Shown here one piece after another: positions 35,809-45,900 of a stretch of DNA of 64,000 nucleotides. A program made the translations under genes and the position numbers. The notes beneath the pieces were generated by a model that saw nothing but the letters and a program-made list of their open reading frames with translations, made no database searches and had not been told where the DNA came from. The DNA is from Salegentibacter echinorum (lineage in GTDB: Bacteria > Bacteroidota > Bacteroidia > Flavobacteriales > Flavobacteriaceae). Position 1 is the first letter of the stretch. Each line of letters starts with the position of its first letter. Where the stretch lies: contig NZ_FQVT01000010.1 in NCBI RefSeq assembly GCF_900129445.1, positions 1 to 64,000 of the forward strand, written 5' to 3'.

Positions 35809-38800
35809 TTATTCTTCTAATTTAATATCCAAACCAAGACCTTTCAATTCGTGCATAAGTACGTTGAAAGATTCCGGCAGGCCGGGTTCTGGCATAGGCT
35901 CTCCTTTTACGATAGATTCGTAAGTTTTAGCCCTTCCTATAACATCATCAGACTTCACTGTTAAGATTTCACGCAGGGTACTTGAGGCTCCATAAGCTTC
36001 AAGGGCCCAAACTTCCATCTCTCCAAATCGCTGTCCACCAAACTGTGCCTTACCACCAAGCGGTTGCTGGGTAATAAGAGAGTATGGACCAATAGACCTG
36101 GCGTGCATTTTATCTTCAATCATATGGCCCAGTTTCAGCATATAGATTACCCCTACTGTAGCAGGTTGGTCAAATCTATCACCTGTACCACCATCATATA
36201 GATAAGTATGTCCATATCTTGGAATTCCGGCTTTATCGGTAAGCTCATTAATATGATCTATACTGGCACCATCAAAAATTGGTGTTGCATATTTCGTGTT
36301 AAGCTTCTGGCCGGCCCATCCAAGAACAGTTTCATAGATCTGTCCAATATTCATACGTGAAGGTACCCCAAGTGGGTTCAACACGATATCTACCGGAGTA
36401 CCATCATCAAGGAATGGCATATCTTCCTGGCGCACAATCCTGGCAACAATACCTTTGTTACCGTGACGTCCCGCCATCTTATCCCCTACTTTAAGCTTAC
36501 GTTTCTTGGCGATGTAAACTTTAGCAAGTTTAAGGATACCAGATGGAAGCTCATCTCCAACAGAGATGGTAAACTTCTCTCTTCTCAAGTTCCCCTGAAG
36601 ATCGTTTTCCTTAATTTTATAGTTGTGGATAAGATCTGCAACCAAAGTGTTTAAGTGATCATCTGTCGTCCAGGTGCCGTGCGTTAAGTGGGTATAATCA
36701 TCTACCGAATTTAACATCTTAAGGGTGTATTTCTTCCCTTTTGGCATTACCTCTTCTCCAAGATCATTTTGAACGCCCTGTGCTGTTTTTCCGCCAATAA
36801 TTGTAAATAATTTATCTACAAGCTCAGCCTTTAAATTAGCAAATTTAGCGTCATACTTTTTCTCTAATGCTGCAACATCTTCTTTATCCTGCGCTCTCTT
36901 GCGTTTATCTTTAATAGCACGGGCAAACAATTTCTTGTCTATAACCACACCATTAAGTGATGGAGAAGCTTTAAGGGATGCGTCTTTTACATCTCCTGCT
37001 TTATCTCCAAAGATGGCACGAAGTAATTTCTCTTCCGGAGTTGGGTCACTCTCTCCTTTTGGTGTAATTTTACCAATAAGAATATCCCCAGGTTTAACCT
37101 CGGCACCAATCCTAATCATCCCGTGTTCATCAAGGTCTTTGGTAGCCTCTTCTGAAACGTTTGGAATATCATTGGTCAATTCTTCGTTTCCAAGTTTGGT
37201 ATCCCTAACTTCAAGCGAGTATTCATCTACGTGGATAGAAGTAAAAATATCTTCCCTTACCACTTTTTCTGAAATTACAATCGCATCCTCAAAGTTGTAA
37301 CCTTTCCAGGGCATAAAAGCAACCTTCATGTTTCTTCCCAGTGCAAGTTCTCCTGCTTCTGTAGCGTAACCCTGGCATAACACCTGTCCTTTGGTTACCC
37401 TGTCACCAACCCTAACAATAGGTTTTAGGTTAATAGAAGACCCCTGGTTTGTTTTACGAAACTTAATAAGATCGTAGCTTTTTGAATCACTATCAAAACT
37501 TACCATACGCTCTTCTTCGCTACGGTCGTATTTAATAATAATTTGTTTTGCATCTACATATTCCACTTCACCATCGCCCTCAGCATTAATCAATACACGG
37601 GAATCTGTAGCTACCTGGCGCTCCAATCCTGTTCCTACAATAGGAGAATCTGCTTGCAATAATGGTAATGCCTGGCGCATCATGTTAGATCCCATCAAGG
37701 CACGGTTCGCATCATCGTGTTCCAAAAACGGAATTAACGAAGCCGAGATTGAAGAAATCTGGTTTGGTGCAACATCGGTATAGTGTATCTCTTTTGGATC
37801 TACTACCGGGAAGTCACCCTCCATTCTTGCAATTACTCTTTCAGAATCTATAGTACCATCGTCTTTAAGAGGGATGTTAGCTTGAGCGATCTTTTTGTCC
37901 TCTTCCTCTTCAGCACTTAGGTATATAGGCTCTTCAGAAATATTTATTTTTCCATTTTCAACAGTTCGGTATGGTGTCTCAATGAAGCCCATTCCATTTA
38001 CTTTCGCATAAACCGAAAGTGAAGAAATAAGCCCAATGTTTGGACCCTCGGGAGTTTCAATAGGACAAAGTCTTCCGTAGTGTGTGTAGTGAACATCACG
38101 TACCTCAAAACCTGCTCTTTCCCTGGATAAACCACCCGGACCTAATGCAGAAAGACGACGCTTATGCGTGATTTCTGCCAGTGGGTTGGTTTGGTCCATA
38201 AACTGAGACAACTGGTTGGTACCAAAGAAAGAATTAATCACCGAAGATAATGTCTTGGCGTTAATTAAATCTATTGGAGTAAATACCTCGTTGTCACGAA
38301 CGTTCATTCTTTCACGAATGGTACGTGCCATACGGGCAAGACCAACACCAAACTGCTGAGATAGTTGCTCACCAACAGTTCTAACACGACGGTTAGAAAG
38401 GTGGTCAATATCATCTATCTCTGCTTTAGAGTTAATAAGCTCTATTAAATATTTTACAATGGTAATGATGTCTTCTTTGGTAAGCACCTGCTTATCCATA
38501 GCCACATCAAGACCAAGTTTTTTATTCATTCTATATCGACCTACTTCCCCAAGGCTGTAACGCTGGTCTGAGAAGAACAATTTATCAATAATACCGCGCG
38601 CAGTTTCCTCGTCTGGCGGTTCAGCATTACGCAATTGACGGTAGATATGTTCTACTGCCTCTTTCTCTGAGTTTGTAGGATCTTTTTGAAGTGTATTATG
38701 AATAATCGCGTAATCTCCGGTAGAATTATCCTCTTTATGCAGTAGAATTGTTTTACTGCCGGTTTCAAGAATTTCCTCTATGTGATCTTTATTAAGCTCG

Positions 38801-39618
38801 GTATCACGATCTAATACAATTTCGTTACGTTCTATCGAAACAACCTCTCCTGTATCTTCATCCACAAAATCTTCATACCAGGTGTTCAATACACGTGCGG
38901 CCAGTTTACGGCCCAATACTTTTTTAAGTCCTGTTTTAGAAACTTTCACCTCTTCTGCAAGGTCAAAAATCTCTAAAATATCTTTATCGCGCTCAAAACC
39001 AATGGCACGGAAAAGCGTGGTTACAGGTAACTTTTTCTTTCTATCGATATAAGCATACATCACGCTGTTAATATCGGTAGCAAATTCTATCCAGGAACCT
39101 TTAAAAGGAATTACACGGGCAGAATATAGTTTTGTTCCATTTGCGTGGAACGATTGTCCAAAGAAGACTCCAGGTGAACGGTGAAGTTGAGATACTACCA
39201 CACGTTCTGCTCCGTTTACACAAAAGGTACCACTAGGGGTCATATAAGGAATAGTCCCTAAATAAACGTCCTGTACAATAGTTTCAAAATCTTCGTGTTC
39301 AGGATCGGTACAATATAATTTTAACCTGGCTTTTAACGGTACACTATAAGTCAACCCACGCTCTATACATTCCTGAATGGAATATCTGGGTGGGTCCACA
39401 AAATAATCTAAAAATTCTAGTACAAATTGGTTACGGGTATCCGTAATAGGGAAGTTTTCCAGGAAGGTATTATAAAGACCTTCATTTCCCCGCTCTTCTG
39501 ATTTAGTTTCTAATTGAAAGAAATCCTGGAACGACTTGATTTGGATATCCAAAAAGTCGGGATAATCAGGCTTCTTTACAGAGGAGAAACTTACTCTTTC
39601 AGTTTGCTTTGCTAACAT
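35809..39618 (-). CDS. rpoB: RNA polymerase beta subunit
   Basis: A 1269-residue beta subunit. The rifampicin-pocket region [33 protein letters not shown] spans about residues 460-492 in the wild-type-like form, and the C-terminal [24 protein letters not shown] is also typical. ATG at 39618 is preferred over the TTG one codon upstream. It follows rplL, with a strong hairpin in the 124-base gap, and is read with rpoC. Confidence 0.98.
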   Translation of the reverse strand: MLAKQTERVSFSSVKKPDYPDFLDIQIKSFQDFFQLETKSEERGNEGLYNTFLENFPITDTRNQFVLEFLDYFVDPPRYSIQECIERGLTYSVPLKARLKLYCTDPEHEDFETIVQDVYLGTIPYMTPSGTFCVNGAERVVVSQLHRSPGVFFGQSFHANGTKLYSARVIPFKGSWIEFATDINSVMYAYIDRKKKLPVTTLFRAIGFERDKDILEIFDLAEEVKVSKTGLKKVLGRKLAARVLNTWYEDFVDEDTGEVVSIERNEIVLDRDTELNKDHIEEILETGSKTILLHKEDNSTGDYAIIHNTLQKDPTNSEKEAVEHIYRQLRNAEPPDEETARGIIDKLFFSDQRYSLGEVGRYRMNKKLGLDVAMDKQVLTKEDIITIVKYLIELINSKAEIDDIDHLSNRRVRTVGEQLSQQFGVGLARMARTIRERMNVRDNEVFTPIDLINAKTLSSVINSFFGTNQLSQFMDQTNPLAEITHKRRLSALGPGGLSRERAGFEVRDVHYTHYGRLCPIETPEGPNIGLISSLSVYAKVNGMGFIETPYRTVENGKINISEEPIYLSAEEEEDKKIAQANIPLKDDGTIDSERVIARMEGDFPVVDPKEIHYTDVAPNQISSISASLIPFLEHDDANRALMGSNMMRQALPLLQADSPIVGTGLERQVATDSRVLINAEGDGEVEYVDAKQIIIKYDRSEEERMVSFDSDSKSYDLIKFRKTNQGSSINLKPIVRVGDRVTKGQVLCQGYATEAGELALGRNMKVAFMPWKGYNFEDAIVISEKVVREDIFTSIHVDEYSLEVRDTKLGNEELTNDIPNVSEEATKDLDEHGMIRIGAEVKPGDILIGKITPKGESDPTPEEKLLRAIFGDKAGDVKDASLKASPSLNGVVIDKKLFARAIKDKRKRAQDKEDVAALEKKYDAKFANLKAELVDKLFTIIGGKTAQGVQNDLGEEVMPKGKKYTLKMLNSVDDYTHLTHGTWTTDDHLNTLVADLIHNYKIKENDLQGNLRREKFTISVGDELPSGILKLAKVYIAKKRKLKVGDKMAGRHGNKGIVARIVRQEDMPFLDDGTPVDIVLNPLGVPSRMNIGQIYETVLGWAGQKLNTKYATPIFDGASIDHINELTDKAGIPRYGHTYLYDGGTGDRFDQPATVGVIYMLKLGHMIEDKMHARSIGPYSLITQQPLGGKAQFGGQRFGEMEVWALEAYGASSTLREILTVKSDDVIGRAKTYESIVKGEPMPEPGLPESFNVLMHELKGLGLDIKLEE

Positions 39619-39683
39619 CAATGGACGGATTATAATTTATTAAAAAACGGGTGCGTTATAGATTTTTGGCTATATACGCAAAA

Positions 39684-39722
39684 GGGTTTAGACCTTCAGG
39701 AACGTATCCTGAGGTCTAAACC
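39684..39722 (-). terminator. Attenuator-like hairpin between rplL and rpoB
   Basis: A long stem pairs GGTTTAGACCT(C)AGGA with TCCTGAAGGTCTAAACC with a small loop and one unpaired base, followed on the minus strand only by CCTTTTGCG. In Escherichia coli a partial terminator sits at the same place and lowers rpoBC transcription relative to ribosomal proteins; the same role is inferred here. Confidence 0.65.
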
Positions 39723-39745
39723 TAAATAATATTGCTTTGTCAAGC

Positions 39746-40120
39746 TTATTTAAGCTCAACCTCGGCTCCTGCTTCTTCTAGCTGTGATTTAAGTGCTTCA
39801 GCTTCATCTTTGGCAACTCCTTCTTTAACTGGAGCTGGTGCGCCATCTACTAATGCTTTAGCATCTTTAAGACCAAGACCGGTTAGTTCTTTTACCAACT
39901 TAACAACTGCAAGTTTAGAACCACCTGGAGCATTAAGAATTACGTCGAATTCTGTTTGCTCTTCAGCAGCTTCACCTTCAGCGGCTCCACCACCGGCAAC
40001 AGCTACTGCAGCAGCTGCAGGCTCTATACCATATTCTTCTTTTAAAATATCAGCCAACTCATTTACCTCTTTTACGGTTAAGTTAACCAATTGTTCTGCG
40101 AAATCTTTCAAATCTGCCAT
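39746..40120 (-). CDS. rplL: 50S ribosomal protein bL12 (L7/L12)
   Basis: A 124-residue stalk protein. The N-terminal dimerisation part is followed by an alanine- and glycine-rich hinge ([20 protein letters not shown]) at about 35-54 and the C-terminal domain with EKTEFDVIL-like EQTEFDVIL and [12 protein letters not shown]. It recruits translation GTPases to the ribosome. It lies behind rplJ, which anchors it, in the standard order. Confidence 0.97.
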   Translation of the reverse strand: MADLKDFAEQLVNLTVKEVNELADILKEEYGIEPAAAAVAVAGGGAAEGEAAEEQTEFDVILNAPGGSKLAVVKLVKELTGLGLKDAKALVDGAPAPVKEGVAKDEAEALKSQLEEAGAEVELK

Positions 40121-40177
40121 TTTCTATCGTTTTTAAAAAGTTCTTTAATTTATATTTGTTAAAAAGTGCGTACTATG

Positions 40178-40699
40178 TTATCCTTCCTTTTCTGAAAGGG
40201 TTTTAAGAATACCAGACAGTTTACCACCACCAGATTTAAGTGCTGAAATAACATTCTTAGCAGGCGATTGCAATAGGCCAACGATATCTCCAATAACTTC
40301 TTCCTTAGACTTAATGTTAACAAGGGTTTCCAGGTAATCGTCACCTAAATAAATTCCCTCATCTACAAAAGCTCCTTTAAGAAGTGGTCTTTCGTTTTTC
40401 TTTCTGAATTCTTTAATTACTTTGGCTGGTGCATTTCCAACTTCAGATAACATAATTGAAGTGTTTCCTTTTAAAACTGAAGGAAGTTCCCCAAATTCTT
40501 TGTCTGAAGCATCCATTGCTTTAGCCAATAAAGTATTTTTAACTACAGCCAGTTTTACGTTAGCTTTAAAACAAGCTCTACGCAAGTTGGTAGTCGTTCC
40601 GGCATCAAGGCCAGATATATCTGCTAAATAAACAACAGAGTTATCTGATAACTGGGCAGTTAAATCTTCAATTACTATTGATTTTTCTTCTCTTGTCAT
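40178..40699 (-). CDS. rplJ: 50S ribosomal protein uL10
   Basis: A 173-residue L10 protein that forms the base of the ribosomal stalk and binds bL12 dimers through its C-terminal helix. The family start MTREEKSIVIEDLTAQL and the segment RRACFKANVKLAVVKNTLLAKA near residues 39-60 are typical. Only 11 bases separate it from rplA, so there is little room for a separate L10-binding leader. Confidence 0.96.
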   Translation of the reverse strand: MTREEKSIVIEDLTAQLSDNSVVYLADISGLDAGTTTNLRRACFKANVKLAVVKNTLLAKAMDASDKEFGELPSVLKGNTSIMLSEVGNAPAKVIKEFRKKNERPLLKGAFVDEGIYLGDDYLETLVNIKSKEEVIGDIVGLLQSPAKNVISALKSGGGKLSGILKTLSEKEG

Positions 40700-40710
40700 A
40701 ATCTATACTA

Positions 40711-41409
40711 TTATTGCTCAGTGAACCTTTTAGTATCAACCTGAACGCTCGGGCTCATTGTAGAAGACATATATATACTCTTAATATATACCCCTTTGGC
40801 GGCCTGAGGTTTCAACTTCACTAAAGTAGTTAATAATTCTCTTGCGTTACCGGCAAGTTTTTCAGCATCAAATGATGATTTTCCGATTCCCGCATGTACA
40901 ATTCCGGTTTTATCAACTTTAAAGTCAATTTTACCAGCTTTTACATCAGAAACTGCTTTCGCTACATCCATTGTTACGGTTCCTGTTTTAGGGTTAGGCA
41001 TTAAACCTCTTGGCCCTAAAATTCGGCCCAAAGGACCTAATTTCCCCATAACGCTAGGCATAGTGATAATCACATCTACATCTGTCCAGCCACCTTTTAT
41101 CTTGTCTAAATACTCATCTAAACCAACATAATCGGCCCCGGCTTCTTTAGCCTCTTCTTCTTTATCTGGAGTTACCAACGCAAGAACTTTCACATCTTTA
41201 CCAGTACCGTGCGGCAGGGTTACAACACCTCTTACCATTTGGTTGGCTTTTCTGGGATCTACATTCAAACGAACCGCTAAATCCACAGATGCATCGAAGT
41301 TTTCGCTAGCAACGTCTTTAATTAAAGCTGAAGCATCTGCCACTGAGTAAGCTTTATTGCTCTCAATTTTAGATTGTGCCTCTTTTCGCTTTTTTGTCAA
41401 TTTTGCCAT
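40711..41409 (-). CDS. rplA: 50S ribosomal protein uL1
   Basis: A 232-residue L1 protein with the typical [14 protein letters not shown] near residue 66 and [19 protein letters not shown] near 131. It forms the mobile L1 stalk that helps tRNA leave the ribosome and, in many bacteria, represses its own rplK-rplA mRNA. It follows rplK by 18 bases. Confidence 0.97.
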   Translation of the reverse strand: MAKLTKKRKEAQSKIESNKAYSVADASALIKDVASENFDASVDLAVRLNVDPRKANQMVRGVVTLPHGTGKDVKVLALVTPDKEEEAKEAGADYVGLDEYLDKIKGGWTDVDVIITMPSVMGKLGPLGRILGPRGLMPNPKTGTVTMDVAKAVSDVKAGKIDFKVDKTGIVHAGIGKSSFDAEKLAGNARELLTTLVKLKPQAAKGVYIKSIYMSSTMSPSVQVDTKRFTEQ

Positions 41410-41427
41410 TTCTAATTTCTTTTTGGA

Positions 41428-41865
41428 TTAAAACGGTGCATCACCTTTTACAGTTATTCCCATTGAACGCGCTGTTCCAGCAACCATTTTCATAGCAGAT
41501 TCTACGGTGAAGGTATTTAAATCCTGCATCTTATCTTCTGCGATCGCTCTAACCTGATCCCAAGAAACACTTGCTACTTTTTTTCTGTTTGGTTCTCCTG
41601 AACCTTTTTTATTCTTAGATGCTTCCAACAATTGTACAGCAGCCGGAGGAGTCTTGATTACAAAATCAAAAGACTTATCTGAATATACTGTGATATTCAC
41701 CGGCAAAACTTTACCTTGTTTATCCTGGGTCCTACCATTGAATTGCTTGCAGAATTCCATGATATTTACCCCGGCAGCACCCAAAGCAGGTCCAACTGGT
41801 GGTGATGGGTTAGCAGCACCTCCGCGAACTTGTAGTTTTACAACTTTACTTACTTCTTTTGCCAT
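41428..41865 (-). CDS. rplK: 50S ribosomal protein uL11
   Basis: A 145-residue L11 protein with the proline-rich [21 protein letters not shown] near residues 15-35 and the RNA-binding C-terminal part ending [13 protein letters not shown]. It shapes the GTPase centre of the 50S subunit and is needed for RelA-type ppGpp signalling. It lies 77 bases behind nusG. Confidence 0.97.
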   Translation of the reverse strand: MAKEVSKVVKLQVRGGAANPSPPVGPALGAAGVNIMEFCKQFNGRTQDKQGKVLPVNITVYSDKSFDFVIKTPPAAVQLLEASKNKKGSGEPNRKKVASVSWDQVRAIAEDKMQDLNTFTVESAMKMVAGTARSMGITVKGDAPF

Positions 41866-41942
41866 TTTCTATAATTTTAAGGTGATAGTTTGTTAGAGTG
41901 GAAGCTTTAAAAAACCATCAAAAAATTGGTAACAAAAATTCT

Positions 41943-42494
41943 TTATACTTTTTCTACTTGCATATAGCTTAATTCCAACGGTGTTTTTCTACCAAAGATC
42001 TTCACCATTACCTCAAGCTTACGCTTTTCTTCATTTATCTTCTCTACAGTACCATTAAAGCCATTAAACGGTCCGTCTATAACTTTTATGGTTTCCCCAA
42101 TAGTAAACGGTATAGCCACATTTTCTGTTTTCACAGCCAATTCGTCAACCTTACCAAGCATTCTATTCACTTCAGATTTTCTTAAAGGCACGGGGTCTCC
42201 TCCCTTTGTCTCACCTAAAAATCCAATAACACCATTTATACTTTTAATTACGTGAGACATCTCCCCTTCCAGGTTTGCCTGCACCATAATATATCCCGGG
42301 AAATAAACACGTTCTTTATTTACTTTCTTACCATTTCTTACCTGAATTACTTTTTCAGTAGGCACAAGAACCTGCTCTAAATAGTCTTCCATTTTTAGAT
42401 GGGCGACCTCTTTTTCAATATAGTCTTTCACCTTGTTCTCCTGGCCGCTAACGGCGCGAACTACATACCACTTTTTTTCCTTTGCCTCTGACAT
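41943..42494 (-). CDS. nusG: Transcription elongation factor NusG
   Basis: A 183-residue NusG with the N-terminal NGN domain beginning KKWYVVRAVSGQENKVKDYI and a C-terminal KOW domain with TIKVIDGPFNGFNGTVEKINEEK near 134. It binds RNA polymerase and links transcription to translation and termination. It follows secE by 10 bases, the standard arrangement. Confidence 0.97.
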   Translation of the reverse strand: MSEAKEKKWYVVRAVSGQENKVKDYIEKEVAHLKMEDYLEQVLVPTEKVIQVRNGKKVNKERVYFPGYIMVQANLEGEMSHVIKSINGVIGFLGETKGGDPVPLRKSEVNRMLGKVDELAVKTENVAIPFTIGETIKVIDGPFNGFNGTVEKINEEKRKLEVMVKIFGRKTPLELSYMQVEKV

Positions 42495-42504
42495 TTAACT
42501 ATAT

Positions 42505-42699
42505 TTACGATTTAATCCATTCAAAATATTGTTCAATAGCCGCACTAAACACGGTATCTACGCCCCATATTGCAAGTGAAAAAATTATTGAAAAAACCGC
42601 CACCACAATAGTAAGACGTTGCGCCTCAGACCAGCTGGTCCAGGTCACGTGGTTTTTCAATTCGCTGTAAGATTCTGATATATAATTACCTATTGCCAT
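42505..42699 (-). CDS. secE: Preprotein translocase subunit SecE
   Basis: A 64-residue single-span SecE. It has the short amphipathic helix SYSELKNHVTWTSWSEAQRL near residues 10-29 and one membrane helix at about 30-55. It stabilises SecY in the translocon. It is the first protein gene after tRNA-Trp and is separated from it by the 87 bp repeats. Confidence 0.92.
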   Translation of the reverse strand: MAIGNYISESYSELKNHVTWTSWSEAQRLTIVVAVFSIIFSLAIWGVDTVFSAAIEQYFEWIKS

Positions 42700-42910
42700 G
42701 ATATTATGGTATTCACACGAGATAAGGGTTAAAAACCTTAAACTTTGTGTAGTCTATTTTTAATAATCTATTATGAACCTGTTTAAAGCAAAAAAAATAC
42801 TGATTTAGAACAATCTCACTCCCCAAAACATCCCTCAACAGAAACCCAGACTCCGAGATTCTTCACGTTATTCATTTTCAGTAATTCAACACTTTTACAA
42901 GCTCAGTGTT

Positions 42911-43157
42911 AACCAGTTGAGAAGCTCCCTTCGCCCTCGCTCAAGATAAACTTCTCGCCTTATACACTTTAATATTTCAAATTAAGCACGGGTTGAGAGG
43001 CTTCCCGATATTCCGCTATCGCTACAATCGGGACAGGCTTCTCGCCTAATGCAATTCAGTATTTTCATTTAAGCACGGGTTGAGAGGCTTCCCGATATTC
43101 CGCTATCGCTACAATCGGGACAGGCTTCTCGCCTAATGCAATTCAGTATTTTCATTT
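42911..43157. repeat. 87 bp tandem repeats carrying the tRNA-Trp 3' end
   Basis: Two identical 87-base copies (42984-43070 and 43071-43157) each begin with the same 19 bases that end tRNA-Trp (AAGCACGGGTTGAGAGGCT on the plus strand), followed by a hairpin with TCCCGAT and ATCGGGA arms. The real tRNA gene starts exactly one period later at 43158. A more diverged copy lies at about 42911-42983. The array fills most of the gap between tRNA-Trp and secE. Confidence 0.9.
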
Positions 43158-43160
43158 AAG

Positions 43161-43233
43161 CACGGGTTGAGAGGCTCGAACTCCCGACACCTGGTTTTGG
43201 AGACCAGTGCTCTACCAACTGAGCTAAACCCGT
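43161..43233 (-). tRNA. tRNA-Trp (CCA)
   Basis: The cloverleaf folds with acceptor ACGGGTT/AACCCGT, discriminator G, D-arm AGCTC..GAGC, anticodon stem CTGGT/ACCAG around loop CTCCAAA, and T-arm GGGAGTTCGAGCCTC-like. The anticodon is CCA. It lacks an encoded CCA end. It lies between tuf and secE, the usual place in Bacteroidota. Confidence 0.95.
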
Positions 43234-43248
43234 ATTAGAAAGATAAAG

Positions 43249-43279
43249 AAAGGCACCCCGCCCCCGGCGGGATACCTTT
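43249..43279 (-). terminator. Hairpin between tuf and tRNA-Trp
   Basis: On the minus strand a 14 bp stem pairs AAAGGTATCCCGCC with GGCGGGGTGCCTTT, followed by CTTTATCTTT. It lies 18 bases behind the tuf stop codon and may end most tuf transcripts, leaving a fraction to read into tRNA-Trp and secE. Confidence 0.75.
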
Positions 43280-43296
43280 GTATATCTAAACTGTAA

Positions 43297-44484
43297 TTAT
43301 TCTAAAATTTCAGTTACCTGTCCTGCACCTACGGTTCTACCACCTTCACGGATAGCAAAACGAAGTCCAGTATTCATTGCAATTGTGTTAATAAGCTCAA
43401 CAGTAATTGTAAGGTTATCACCAGGCATTACCATTTCAACTCCTTCAGGAAGACTAATTGTTCCTGTCACATCGGTTGTACGTACGTAAAACTGAGGACG
43501 GTAGTTATTATGGAATGGAGTATGACGTCCACCCTCTTCTTTCTTAAGGATATAAACCTCTGCTTTAAATTTAGAGTGAGGTGTTACAGATCCAGGCTTA
43601 GTAATTACCATACCTCTAGAGATTTGAGTTTTCTCAATACCTCTTAGAAGGATACCAACGTTATCACCTGCTTCACCTCTATCTAATATCTTACGGAACA
43701 TCTCAACCCCTGTAATTGTAGAAGTAAGTTTTCCAGCTCCCATACCAATTATCTCTACAGGATCTCCGGTATTTGCAACTCCGGTTTCAATACGACCGGT
43801 AGCAACAGTACCACGACCAGTAATTGAGAATACATCTTCAATTGGCAATAAGAATGGTTTATCCACATCACGCTCTGGCAAGTCAATCCATGAATCCACT
43901 GCTTCCATAAGCTCCATAACAGTCTTAGCCCATTTCTCATCTCCTTCAAGAGCTCCTAATGCAGATCCTGAAATCACAGGAGCATCATCACCATCATACT
44001 CGTAGAAAGAAAGCAAATCTCTTACTTCCATCTCAACAAGCTCTAACAATTCCTCATCATCAACTAAATCTACTTTGTTCAAGAAAGTAACGATTTTTGG
44101 GATACCTACCTGGCGTCCTAATAGGATGTGCTCACGAGTTTGTGGCATAGGACCATCAGTCGCAGCAACAACAAGAATAGCACCGTCCATTTGAGCAGCA
44201 CCAGTAACCATGTTTTTCACATAGTCGGCGTGACCAGGACAGTCAACGTGTGCATAGTGACGCTTTTCAGTTTGATACTCTACGTGAGAAGAGTTAATAG
44301 TAATACCTCTTTCTTTTTCTTCTGGTGCGTTATCGATTTGATCGAATGCACTAGCTTCAGAATATCCAGCATCAGCCATTACTTTAGTAATCGCTGCAGT
44401 TAAAGTAGTTTTTCCGTGATCTACGTGTCCAATCGTACCAATATTAAGGTGCGGTTTGGAACGATCGTAAGTTTCCTTTGCCAT
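43297..44484 (-). CDS. tuf: Elongation factor Tu
   Basis: A 395-residue EF-Tu with G1 GHVDHGKT at residues 19-26, the DCPGHADY motif near 81 and NKVDLVDD near 136, plus the tRNA-binding domains 2 and 3. It delivers aminoacyl-tRNA to the ribosome. It lies between tRNA-Thr(GGT) and tRNA-Trp. A TAGATTTG -7-like box (44533-44540) directly behind tRNA-Thr could start separate tuf transcripts. Confidence 0.98.
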   Translation of the reverse strand: MAKETYDRSKPHLNIGTIGHVDHGKTTLTAAITKVMADAGYSEASAFDQIDNAPEEKERGITINSSHVEYQTEKRHYAHVDCPGHADYVKNMVTGAAQMDGAILVVAATDGPMPQTREHILLGRQVGIPKIVTFLNKVDLVDDEELLELVEMEVRDLLSFYEYDGDDAPVISGSALGALEGDEKWAKTVMELMEAVDSWIDLPERDVDKPFLLPIEDVFSITGRGTVATGRIETGVANTGDPVEIIGMGAGKLTSTITGVEMFRKILDRGEAGDNVGILLRGIEKTQISRGMVITKPGSVTPHSKFKAEVYILKKEEGGRHTPFHNNYRPQFYVRTTDVTGTISLPEGVEMVMPGDNLTITVELINTIAMNTGLRFAIREGGRTVGAGQVTEILE

Positions 44485-44541
44485 AATTAATACTTATTTA
44501 TCTTAGTTATATATTAGTGTTCAATTTAATACAAATCTAGA

Positions 44542-44612
<71 letters not shown>

Positions 44613-44850
44613 AATCTAAAGTTCAACCTCTCCAGGACTTCACAGCTTTAAACAACAAAAACCATAGACCAACAAAGGTGTATGGGTAAGTGATTAAAAC
44701 AAACATTAAAGCTTAAAAAGCTTTTTCATTCACAGTGAATTTTTAAATTCATCTCTCAATAGCCACAATTATTAAAACTTGTAAACTATTTTCGATTATA
44801 ACTCTTCTTTCAAAACAAGTTCGTAATTCATGAACCTCAGAAAGACTTTG

Positions 44851-44923
44851 AGCGGGAGACCGGGTTCGAACCGGCGACATTCAGCTTGGAAGGCTGACGC
44901 TCTACCAACTGAGCTACTCCCGC
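44851..44923 (-). tRNA. tRNA-Gly (TCC)
   Basis: Acceptor GCGGGAG/CTCCCGC, discriminator T, anticodon stem CAGC/GCTG with loop CTTCCAA, so the anticodon is TCC. T-arm CCGGTTCGAACCCGG is complete. A 238-base spacer without visible features separates it from tRNA-Thr(GGT). Confidence 0.95.
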
Positions 44924-44997
44924 ATTGAATTCAAGATTTAAAATTCAAAATTCAAGATTAATTTTGAATAGAGAACTTAGAAAATTGAATTAATAAG

Positions 44998-45080
44998 TGG
45001 GGAGAGCAGGATTCGAACCTGCGAAGTCGAAAGACAGCAGATTTACAGTCTGCCCTCGTTGGCCGCTTGAGTATCTCCCC
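44998..45080 (-). tRNA. tRNA-Tyr (GTA)
   Basis: A class II tRNA of 83 bases with acceptor GGGGAGA/TCTCCCC, discriminator A, anticodon stem GCAGA/TCTGC with GTA, and a long variable arm. It is third in the leftward tRNA cluster and follows its own promoter candidate. Confidence 0.95.
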
Positions 45081-45159
45081 AATGTTAATTTTTCCACTAT
45101 TTCATAGAACCGTAGCCAGCGTACTGACCAAGCTTTATGACGGTTGTTTTTAACGGCTG

Positions 45160-45190
45160 CAAATAAACATAAATTTACAGCACCGTCCAA
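45160..45190 (-). promoter_or_regulatory. Promoter candidate P5 for tRNA-Tyr and downstream genes
   Basis: Minus-strand TTG-N20-TTTATTTG, one mismatch from TAnnTTTG, followed by the GC-rich CAGCCG also found in the tandem promoters at 282-606. It lies 79 bases upstream of tRNA-Tyr. Confidence 0.45.
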
Positions 45191-45390
45191 AGCATTTTTA
45201 AAAAAATTTTAAATAAAATTTTTATTCGCTTGATTTACAATAAATCAAAGCTTAAAAACACTATTTCAAAATTTCAAGAGTTGTATTGACAAACCAAACA
45301 CCACTCTACACACTGTATCCAGCTTTTTTTTCAGAAATAATTCTAAAAACTTATATCTTCGAAAAATCTTAAATACTTCAAAATTTCAAG

Positions 45391-45464
45391 AGCCGATGGA
45401 GGGACTCGAACCCACGACCTGCTGATTACAAATCAGCTGCTCTAGCCAGCTGAGCTACATCGGC
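45391..45464 (-). tRNA. tRNA-Thr (TGT)
   Basis: Acceptor GCCGATG/CATCGGC, discriminator T, anticodon stem GCTGA/TCAGC around loop TTTGTAA, so the anticodon is TGT. It is the first tRNA in the leftward cluster, about 50 bases from promoter P4, with a 200-base featureless spacer before the tRNA-Tyr promoter. Confidence 0.95.
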
Positions 45465-45485
45465 ATTTACGCTACGTTTTCAGCA

Positions 45486-45513
45486 TAAAAAAGCCCGCTA
45501 TTTCTAACGGACT
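45486..45513 (-). terminator. Terminator behind hpf, overlapping the tRNA promoter start site
   Basis: On the minus strand a 9 bp stem AGTCCGTTA/TAGCGGGCT with a GAAA loop is followed by TTTTTT. It lies about 50 bases behind the hpf stop and starts directly after the -7 box of promoter P4, so the first bases of the tRNA transcript would form this hairpin. Confidence 0.65.
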
Positions 45514-45514
45514 G

Positions 45515-45543
45515 CAAATGTATATAAATTATTTCTTTCGCAA
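45515..45543 (-). promoter_or_regulatory. Promoter P4 of the tRNA-Thr cluster
   Basis: Minus-strand TTG-N18-TACATTTG followed by CAGTCCG. The box and the GC-rich continuation match the tandem promoters near the left window edge. It lies just behind hpf. Confidence 0.65.
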
Positions 45544-45564
45544 AACAATTATTTAAAAAAATAT

Positions 45565-45867
45565 TTAAACACGTGCGCTTAATTTTTCTTTTCGCTTAAT
45601 AAGCTGTCTTTGTAGTGATGAAAAACACTCATCTACACACTCTTCAAACTTTTTACAGGTTTTCTTAACCATGATATCGTCTCCGGGAATACTTAATAGG
45701 ATTTCTGTTATCTTATTTTCCTTTGCGCTTGTATTCTGAACCTTTAGATAAACATCGGCAAAAATTATTTTATCGTAGTAATTTTCAAGCTTGTCCAATT
45801 TTAGCTGGATAAAATCTATAAGTTTTTGATCGGCATTGAAATTAACAGATTGCACGTTTACTTTCAT
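45565..45867 (-). CDS. hpf: Ribosome hibernation-promoting factor, short form
   Basis: A 100-residue HPF/RaiA-type protein that binds the 30S decoding region and helps store ribosomes in stationary phase. It begins MKVNVQSVNFNADQKLIDFI and ends with the basic tail RQLIKRKEKLSARV. No C-terminal dimerisation domain is present, so it is the short form. It follows xerC by 33 bases and is likely co-transcribed with it. Confidence 0.9.
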   Translation of the reverse strand: MKVNVQSVNFNADQKLIDFIQLKLDKLENYYDKIIFADVYLKVQNTSAKENKITEILLSIPGDDIMVKKTCKKFEECVDECFSSLQRQLIKRKEKLSARV

Positions 45868-45900
45868 GTTTACTAGTATTTAATTAAACAATTATATTAG

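Noticed and set aside
42911-43157. CRISPR array
   Set aside because: The 87 bp units are directly adjacent, without unique spacers, and share the 3' end of tRNA-Trp.
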